Of a stretch of DNA of 64,000 nt, positions 57,982 through 64,000 are shown piece after piece. Origin of the DNA: Chryseobacterium sp. T16E-39. GTDB taxonomy: Bacteria; Bacteroidota; Bacteroidia; Flavobacteriales; Weeksellaceae. Below the pieces are notes generated by a model. The model was given only the letters and a program-made list of their open reading frames with translations. It was not told the origin of the DNA and did no database searches. The DNA lies in NCBI RefSeq assembly GCF_002216065.1, contig NZ_CP022282.1, positions 4,030,001 through 4,094,000 of the forward strand, given 5' to 3'. The position numbers and the translations under genes are program-made. The number at the start of each line of letters is the position of its first letter. Positions within the stretch are counted from its first letter, which is position 1.

Positions 57982-58455
57982 ATGATCAGTCTGCATTTTT
58001 ACAAACCTGAAGATTTTTCCGGGTTAAGTTATACCTTAGATGAGGTACAGTCTCAATACACATCAACAGTTGAATTTGCAATAGAGAGGATCAAAGAACG
58101 GAATGATGGAAAAGGTTTTTCGGTTACTATTTTTGAAGATCAGAACCCGGCAGGTTATTTTGCTTTGGATTTTGGAGATGATAAATTTGAATTAACGGAT
58201 AATCCTAATTCTGTTTTGTTGAGGTCATTATCTATCAATCCTCAGTTTCAGGGGAAAGGAGTCGGTAAAGCTGCGATGATTCAGGTGGATGATTTTGTAA
58301 GAACTCATTTTGAAAACTGTGACGAAATTGTTTTGGCAGTTAATCAGAACAATATCTCCGCTTATGAACTGTATATAAAAGTCGGATACATCTATGAGGG
58401 TAAAACGAGAATAGGGCGAAGCGGACCACAACTTCTGATGTATAAAAAACTTTAA
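57982..58455 (+). CDS. GNAT-family N-acetyltransferase
   Basis: 157 residues. Acetyl-CoA motif A: LLRSLSINPQFQGKGVGKAAMIQVDDFVRTHF; motif B: LAVNQNNISAYELYIKVGYIYEG. N-terminal part typical of the family. The substrate is not known. Follows the DUF1684 gene in the same short operon. Confidence 0.85.
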   Translation: MISLHFYKPEDFSGLSYTLDEVQSQYTSTVEFAIERIKERNDGKGFSVTIFEDQNPAGYFALDFGDDKFELTDNPNSVLLRSLSINPQFQGKGVGKAAMIQVDDFVRTHFENCDEIVLAVNQNNISAYELYIKVGYIYEGKTRIGRSGPQLLMYKKL

Positions 58456-58528
58456 GAAAAATTTAAAATAAAATCTCTTCATTAGCCTGATTCTTTCCAC
58501 TAACTTTGAGTAACATCAAATAATAAGT

Positions 58529-59338
58529 ATGGAAATATCACTTCGTAATCAGGTGGCTGTCGTTACGGGAGCATCAAGTGGAATTGGAACCGGAATCGCT
58601 AAATCTCTTGCCTCTGCAGGAGCTACAATAATAGTCAACCACTCTTCGGAAAGATCTACAGATGAAGCAAAGGCAGTCTTGAAAGAAATTACAGACACCG
58701 GAGGTTCAGGGATCACCTATCAATGTGATGTTTCGAAAGAAGATCAGGTGGTAGCCATGTTTCAGGATGTTGTTTCGCAATTTGGAACTGTAGATATCCT
58801 TATTAATAACGCGGGTATCCAGAAAGATTCTAAGTTTACAGAAATGACTATTGATCAGTGGAATGCCGTGATCGGGGTCAATTTAACGGGACAATTTCTT
58901 TGTGCCCGCGAAGCTATTAAAGAATTTTTACGCCGTGGAATAGATCTTTCCCGATCAAAAGCTTGTGGAAAGATCATCCATATCAGTTCCGTTCATGAAA
59001 TTATTCCCTGGGCTGGACATGCGAACTACGCATCCAGTAAAGGTGCAATCAGAATGCTAATGCAAACATTAGCTCAGGAACATGGAGCAGATAAGATCCG
59101 GGTTAATTCTATTTGTCCGGGTGCAATTCAAACTCCTATTAATAAAGATGCCTGGAGTACTCCTGAGGCATTAAACAGCCTTCTTAACCTTATCCCTTAC
59201 AACCGAATCGGACAACCGGAAGATATCGGAAATCTGGCGGCATTTTTAGCAAGTGACCTGGCTGATTATATTACGGGAACTAGTGTTTTCGTGGATGGCG
59301 GAATGACTACTTTCGAGAGCTTTTCTACGGGCGGATAA
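58529..59338 (+). CDS. SDR-family oxidoreductase (glucose 1-dehydrogenase type)
   Basis: 269 residues. VAVVTGASSGIGTGIAKSLASAGATIIVNHSS (TGxxxGIG), NNAG in DILINNAGIQ, catalytic Ser in IHISSVHEI and YxxxK in NYASSKGAIRMLMQTLAQE, then RVNSICPGAIQTPINKD. Classical SDR of the glucose 1-dehydrogenase group. Uses NAD(P). Sits directly upstream of the glycoside hydrolase, suggesting a linked sugar pathway. Confidence 0.9.
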   Translation: MEISLRNQVAVVTGASSGIGTGIAKSLASAGATIIVNHSSERSTDEAKAVLKEITDTGGSGITYQCDVSKEDQVVAMFQDVVSQFGTVDILINNAGIQKDSKFTEMTIDQWNAVIGVNLTGQFLCAREAIKEFLRRGIDLSRSKACGKIIHISSVHEIIPWAGHANYASSKGAIRMLMQTLAQEHGADKIRVNSICPGAIQTPINKDAWSTPEALNSLLNLIPYNRIGQPEDIGNLAAFLASDLADYITGTSVFVDGGMTTFESFSTGG

Positions 59339-59373
59339 TTGCCCCATTATTTATTATTCAAAACTTATCATCT

Positions 59374-62028
59374 ATGATTGAGAAACAAAGACTTTCAGAT
59401 GTAACATGGAAGAAATGGGGACCTTATGTAAGCAATAGGGAGTGGGGACTGGTACGTGAAGATTACAGTGCAAATGGAGATGCCTGGAATTATACCAATC
59501 ATGATATTGCTGAGGCGAAGACTTACCGTTGGGGAGAAGAAGGAATTTGTGGCATCTGTGACGATTGGCAAAAGCTGGTATTTTCAGTAGGATTCTGGAA
59601 TAAAAAAGATAAGATGGTGAAAGAACGTTTCTTTGGCCTTTCAAATGGGCAGGGAAATCATGGTGAAGATGTTAAAGAATATTTTTATTACCTCGATTCT
59701 ACCCCTACGCACTCTTATATGAAGATGCTTTATAAGTATCCTCAAAATGCTTTTCCTTACGAAGATCTATTGAAGACCAATGCTGAAAGAAGTAAGAATG
59801 AGGCTGAATACGAATTAATTGATACCGGTATTTTTGACCAGAATGAATATTTTGATATTTTTATTGAATATGCCAAAGAAAGCCAGCAGGATATTCTAGT
59901 AAAATTGACAATCACGAATAAATCTGAAAAGGAAGCTCCGATTATCATTTTACCTACGCTTTGGTTCAGAAATACATGGAATTGGGGATATGATGAATAT
60001 AAACCGCAGCTAAGCTCGGAAGAAGCAACCTCTATTAAAGTTAATCATAAAGATCTTGATATTAAAAATGTCTATTCGAAGCAGTCTGTAAAAACACTGT
60101 TTTGTGATAATGAAACCAATAATGAGAGATTATATCGATCAGCCAATACCTCCAGATACTGCAAAGATGGAATCAATGATTTTATTATCAATAAAAATTC
60201 GTCAGCAATAAACCCTAATGATACGGGAACAAAAGCATCTTTTTATATTGATGAGAATTTTAAAGCTAAAGAAACAAAAACCTTTGAATTTCGGATTTCG
60301 GATAAAATACTGGGAGACCCATTCAAAGATTTTGAAGAAATACTAAATAAAAGACAAAAAGAAACTGACGAATTTTATCATGAAATCCAAAAGGGGATTC
60401 AATCTGATGATGAAAAGCTAATTCAAAGACAGGCCTTTGCAGGGATGCTTTGGAATAAGATGTATTATCATTATAATGTCGAAAAATGGCTGAAAGGGGA
60501 TCCCGGAGAAGTCCGACCACCTAAATCCCGTGGGAAAATAAGAAACTATGACTGGAAGCATCTCAATAATGAACATATCATTTCAATGCCCGATAAGTGG
60601 GAATATCCGTGGTATGCTACCTGGGATCTGGCGTTTCATGCGATTAGTTTTTCATTGATCGACCCGGATTTTGCAAAATACCAGTTGAAGCTTTTTCTTT
60701 TTGAATGGTATATGCACCCCAACGGACAGCTTCCTGCTTATGAATGGGACTTTAGTGATGTAAATCCACCGGTACATGCATGGGCTACTTTTAAGGTCTT
60801 TAAAATTGATGAGTACCTTAAAGATAAGCCGGACCTGCAATTTTTGGAAAGTGCTTTTCAGAAATTATTGATGAATTTTACCTGGTGGGTCAATAAAAAG
60901 GATAAGAACGGGAATAACATTTTTGAAGGTGGGTTTCTGGGACTTGATAATATTGGAGTTTTCGATAGAAACAGTACACTCCCTAATGGTGAACAGTTGG
61001 AGCAGGCAGATGGAACGAGCTGGATGGCGATGTTTGCGTTGAATATGATGAGAATTGCCTTGGAATTGGCTTTGTATAATCCGGTATATGAAGAAATGGC
61101 GATGAAGTTTTTTGAGCATTTTCTATCGATTGCACACTCACTGGATAATATGGGTGATGAAAAGTTTGGGCTTTGGGATGAAGAAGATGAATTCTTTTAT
61201 GATGCAATCTCTTCTAATGGAAATCATATGTATTTGAAATTAAGAACTATTGTTGGGCTTATTCCTATGTTTGCCGTTGAGGTTATAGATGATGAAGTCA
61301 TTGAGAAACTTCCTAATTTTAAAAAAAGAATGCATTGGGTGCTGGAGCATAAACCGGAATTGGCAGCACTGGTTTCCCATTGGGAAATAAAAGGACAGGA
61401 TTCCAAACATTTACTTTCTCTCTTAAGGGGACACCGGTTAAAAAGATTACTCAACAGGATGCTGGATCCTAATGAATTTCTAAGTGAATATGGAGTCCGT
61501 GCATTATCTAAAGTATATGAGAAAGATCCCTATGCTATTAATCTCAATGGTATTGATTACTCAGTAAAATACACCCCTGCTGAAAGTGATAGTGGGCTTT
61601 TCGGTGGAAACAGCAATTGGAGAGGCCCTATCTGGTTTCCGATTAATTTTTTAATTATTGAAAGTCTCCAGAGTTTTTTCTTTTACTATAGTCCCGATTT
61701 TATGGTCGAATATCCTACAGGAAGTGGGAATTACTCTAATCTCGAACAAATTGCCGATGCTTTAAGTAAAAGACTATCAAAAATATTTTTAAAAGATGAA
61801 AAAGGGAACCGACCTGTGAACTCTCAATACCCGAGGTTTCAAACAGATCCTGATTTTAAGGATTACATCTTATTCTATGAGTACTTCCATGGTGATAGCG
61901 GACGTGGAGTTGGAGCCTCACACCAAACGGGCTGGACCGGGCTCATATCAAAAATTCTCCAACCTAAATTCCCTAAAAAAGAAATCGCCGAATCTCAAAC
62001 GGAAATGCCTGAAGATGCCCCAAAATAA
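59374..62028 (+). CDS. Large GH63-like (MGH1-type) glucosidase
   Basis: 884 residues, no signal peptide. The first ~330 residues are a beta-sandwich-like module. The (alpha/alpha)6 barrel begins around LIQRQAFAGMLWNKMYYHYNV, then WKHLNNEHIISMPDKWEYPWYATWDLAFHAISFSL (an Asp in YATWDLAFH fits the catalytic acid) and LPAYEWDFSDVNPPVHAW. The end carries GPIWFPINFLIIESLQSF and GDSGRGVGASHQTGWTGL. This resembles GH63/mannosylglycerate-hydrolase-like alpha-glucosidases. Cytoplasmic hydrolysis of an alpha-glucoside is inferred. Confidence 0.85.
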   Translation: MIEKQRLSDVTWKKWGPYVSNREWGLVREDYSANGDAWNYTNHDIAEAKTYRWGEEGICGICDDWQKLVFSVGFWNKKDKMVKERFFGLSNGQGNHGEDVKEYFYYLDSTPTHSYMKMLYKYPQNAFPYEDLLKTNAERSKNEAEYELIDTGIFDQNEYFDIFIEYAKESQQDILVKLTITNKSEKEAPIIILPTLWFRNTWNWGYDEYKPQLSSEEATSIKVNHKDLDIKNVYSKQSVKTLFCDNETNNERLYRSANTSRYCKDGINDFIINKNSSAINPNDTGTKASFYIDENFKAKETKTFEFRISDKILGDPFKDFEEILNKRQKETDEFYHEIQKGIQSDDEKLIQRQAFAGMLWNKMYYHYNVEKWLKGDPGEVRPPKSRGKIRNYDWKHLNNEHIISMPDKWEYPWYATWDLAFHAISFSLIDPDFAKYQLKLFLFEWYMHPNGQLPAYEWDFSDVNPPVHAWATFKVFKIDEYLKDKPDLQFLESAFQKLLMNFTWWVNKKDKNGNNIFEGGFLGLDNIGVFDRNSTLPNGEQLEQADGTSWMAMFALNMMRIALELALYNPVYEEMAMKFFEHFLSIAHSLDNMGDEKFGLWDEEDEFFYDAISSNGNHMYLKLRTIVGLIPMFAVEVIDDEVIEKLPNFKKRMHWVLEHKPELAALVSHWEIKGQDSKHLLSLLRGHRLKRLLNRMLDPNEFLSEYGVRALSKVYEKDPYAINLNGIDYSVKYTPAESDSGLFGGNSNWRGPIWFPINFLIIESLQSFFFYYSPDFMVEYPTGSGNYSNLEQIADALSKRLSKIFLKDEKGNRPVNSQYPRFQTDPDFKDYILFYEYFHGDSGRGVGASHQTGWTGLISKILQPKFPKKEIAESQTEMPEDAPK

Positions 62029-62069
62029 AATACCTTACTAAAAAGGACTTTTGATTTGAACAGTGGAGA

Positions 62070-62165
62070 TATTAGCGAAAAGGCAAAAAAGCAAAATGGC
62101 AAATATTGTAAATGAAAAACGGGAAGTAAGCGATTTTGCAATTCAGCAGTTTTACGTTTTCACAT
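62070..62165 (+). repeat. Interspersed repeat, second copy
   Basis: AGCGAAAAGGCAAAAAAGCAAAATGGC and later AAGCGATTTTGCAATTCAGCAGTTTTACG resemble the repeat at 40420-40565. It lies between the GH63-like gene and recO. Confidence 0.65.
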
Positions 62166-62173
62166 ATTCACCA

Positions 62174-62860
62174 TTACTCAAATATCTGCTGAATCACCTC
62201 CAAAGAAGTAGGGATCTTAAAATCTGTAATGTGATAATGATAATACACGAGGATGCTATCAAGGAAATCTTTTCTTAAAGATGAATGGATCTTTATTTCA
62301 TAAGGGTGCACTGAAGAGACAATTGACTTCCAGAAACCGGATATTTCATGATTAAATAGCTGATGAACCTGCTGAGGTGAAAAGGTTCCTGTTTCAGGAT
62401 CCAAATAGGGATGATCATCAATTAAAGGAGCTACTCCCTGAATTTTTAAGATCTTAATTAAAAATATAAAATGGGATTGGTAGTTCTTTAAAGAAAGTTT
62501 ATCAATAAACTCATCAATGCTTAAAAATAAGCTGGGGTTTTTCTGTTCATTTCTTAAGATCTGATTGAGAAAATCTGAAACAAAAAAGATGATCGTATTG
62601 ATTTTGATATCAGTATATATGTCATTGTTTTTTACCAGTTCAAATTTTGCAATAGATTGGATTCCGCTGCTTTTTCCATTGCTAATGGAAAATATAAGTT
62701 GATTTAAAGGCAGTAGTAATGCTTTCTTCTTATTTCTTTTGGAGTAAATTCCTTTTAGAAAATAAGTCTGAAAACCATCCTCTTCTGTAAAACAATGCAA
62801 AACTGCATCGTTCTCACCATATTTAATAAACGAAAGTAAAAATCCCTTTTGTGAATTCAT
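62174..62860 (-). CDS. recO: DNA repair protein RecO
   Basis: 228 residues. N-terminal OB fold: SQKGFLLSFIKYGENDAVLHCFTEEDGFQTYFLKGIYSKRNKKKALLLPLNQLIFSI, then the helical region with FLSIDEFIDKLSLKNYQSHFIFLIKILKIQGVAP. RecO loads RecA at gaps with RecR in the RecFOR pathway. Its start overlaps the upstream stop by one base (TAATG), so the two are coupled. Confidence 0.88.
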   Translation of the reverse strand: MNSQKGFLLSFIKYGENDAVLHCFTEEDGFQTYFLKGIYSKRNKKKALLLPLNQLIFSISNGKSSGIQSIAKFELVKNNDIYTDIKINTIIFFVSDFLNQILRNEQKNPSLFLSIDEFIDKLSLKNYQSHFIFLIKILKIQGVAPLIDDHPYLDPETGTFSPQQVHQLFNHEISGFWKSIVSSVHPYEIKIHSSLRKDFLDSILVYYHYHITDFKIPTSLEVIQQIFE

Positions 62861-64000
62861 TAATTAACTACGGCTATTTTAGCGGTAGCCTTATCAGAAC
62901 CATCTTCATTGGTCATTAATACAAAATAGATCCCTGAAGCAACTCTACTACCTCGCTGATTATTCAGATCCCACTCATAGTATCCCCCTCTGGCCACTGC
63001 TGAATGAATGACATTTCCTGCGGCATCAGTAATTCTTATGTTGGTCTTTTCAGCCAAGCCCTTAATCGTAACTTTTCCTTTGAAATTAGAGTATACCACA
63101 GGGTTTGGATACACAAGAACGTTTCCAAAATTAGAAGTTACATCAGCGATATCTCCCTGATAGGTTACAATTCCGCTGTAGGAAACAAAATATACTTTTC
63201 CTGTCTTTCTGTCTACTTTAATATCAGTGATGCTATTGGTAGGTAATGGTGAGTTTTCTTTTGTGAAATGTTTTATGGTCCGTTGTCCGTCTGAAGACAT
63301 ATAATAAACACCCCCTCCATCTACCGAGATCCATTTATAATCTCCTGCATCTACTTCTATCTGTAAAATTTGAGAATCCCGGAAAAGCTCTTCTCCAAGA
63401 TTATTCTGTTCAATAATAATAGGCTTTACACTGACGTTAGGCTCTTTAATTGCAGAGGCTGCATTGGATAAAATTCGTAAACCCGAATCTGTACCGATCC
63501 ACGCATCTCCGGCTTTGTCTATCGCAACTGACAATGTTCCTGCCGAATTAGTAGCAAATCCATTGGATTGATTTAAAACATAAGAAGTATCATCTGATAC
63601 GTTGGTTGGTGTTTTTTTATAATCATATACCATGAAGTTATTGGTTCTTGGCATGGGGATCCATAATAAGTTTTCATAGTATAAAGCTTTTTGGATTCCA
63701 ATACTTAGAACTCCCAGATCTTTTACGATAAAATTGTCTGTTGATTTATCATAAGGAGCTAGGGCAATAGAACCGGTTTCCATAAATGACACCGTAGCAA
63801 ACAGGTTGTTCTGATCGTCATAAGTTAATCCCACCGGGCGTCTTGCGTACATATTAGGTGGTGATAAATCATAAAATTTTACAAAATCGAAATCTTTATT
63901 TGCGGAATTGTATTTCAGTTTGTAAACACCCTGTCCGCCGAAAGTATAATTAGTCGCGTATACTTCATCAAGATTACTTGGGTTGGCGATCACATCTAAA
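62860..64000 (-). CDS. PorZ-like T9SS protein with beta-propeller and sorting domain (cut by window edge)
   Basis: C-terminal part only; the frame is open to the right edge. The visible 377 residues have repeated propeller-like units (NNLFATVSFMETGSIALAP, VAIDKAGDAWIGTDSGLRIL, VDAGDYKWISVDGGGVYYMSSDGQRTIKHFTKENSPLPTNSITDI). From about NVLVYPNPV to GIYFVLMTNEDGSDKATAKIAVVN is a type A T9SS sorting domain. Placement directly before recO and the domain order resemble PorZ of the type IX secretion system. Export through the type IX pathway is expected. Confidence 0.7.
   Translation of the reverse strand, partial: LDVIANPSNLDEVYATNYTFGGQGVYKLKYNSANKDFDFVKFYDLSPPNMYARRPVGLTYDDQNNLFATVSFMETGSIALAPYDKSTDNFIVKDLGVLSIGIQKALYYENLLWIPMPRTNNFMVYDYKKTPTNVSDDTSYVLNQSNGFATNSAGTLSVAIDKAGDAWIGTDSGLRILSNAASAIKEPNVSVKPIIIEQNNLGEELFRDSQILQIEVDAGDYKWISVDGGGVYYMSSDGQRTIKHFTKENSPLPTNSITDIKVDRKTGKVYFVSYSGIVTYQGDIADVTSNFGNVLVYPNPVVYSNFKGKVTIKGLAEKTNIRITDAAGNVIHSAVARGGYYEWDLNNQRGSRVASGIYFVLMTNEDGSDKATAKIAVVN

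Overview
The window looks like a chromosome segment of a Flavobacteriales species, most likely Chryseobacterium or a close Weeksellaceae relative. The DNA is AT-rich. Many promoters carry the Bacteroidota -7 box TAnnTTTG, and several genes start with almost no leader. Typical family members are present: a plug/barrel outer-membrane protein, an AadS-type aminoglycoside adenylyltransferase, and a C-terminal type IX sorting domain on the gene next to recO. These assignments come from reading the proteins; no search was run.

Layout. 1-13180 is ordinary: a broken lipoprotein/SnoaL locus, methionine aminopeptidase behind a short uORF, a secreted HExxH protein, an outer-membrane beta-barrel protein, an AraC regulator with an HD hydrolase, small hypotheticals, tatD and deoD. 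13654-21194 is a tightly overlapping six-gene operon (MoxR-type AAA+ ATPase, vWA plus probable beta-propeller protein, and four partners). It fits the MoxR-vWA-beta-propeller ternary conflict systems. 21300-29947 is an RNA island: about 13 divergent tRNA or tRNA-like genes interleaved with three copies of an unrecognised hairpin RNA, then a YkuK-type RNase H-fold protein, a cyclic-phosphate-processing receiver protein, two ERI1/KapD-like exonucleases, a second group of broken or arm-less tRNA-like sequences, and a slipin. No RtcB ligase lies in the window. 30711-31472 holds two orphan transposase-type HTH proteins. 32115-35987 holds a SulP transporter and a stand-alone EF-G paralogue behind a 24-codon leader ORF and terminator. 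36244-42436 is a Ter stress operon (HAD, phosphoribosyltransferase, TerD, TelA, unknown, TerD, TerC). 42576-64000 is mostly housekeeping and accessory metabolism: catalase-like protein, FKBP, an Rrf2-controlled oxidoreductase/MBL pair, an M23 peptidase, gpsA, a flavin monooxygenase pair, mqo, aadS, a GMC oxidoreductase, an SDR plus GH63-like pair, recO and a PorZ-like protein cut by the right edge.

The most interesting signal is the RNA island. Its tRNAs include all four GUN anticodons (Tyr, His, Asn, Asp), plus Lys-UUU and Gln-UUG, which are known targets of anticodon nucleases. Several members are abnormal: about 60-nt forms with a missing or tiny T-arm, a class II body with a Cys anticodon, and a Leu without its long variable arm. 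A near-identical promoter module (inverted repeat CGYAA-N5-TTGCG, exactly 13 nt before a TTnnTTTG box) sits before the 105-aa/tatD pair, the exonuclease pair and the second tRNA-like/slipin block. This suggests one RNA-quality-control regulon. The ternary operon, RNA island and Ter operon lie within 30 kb and together look like a stress and conflict region.
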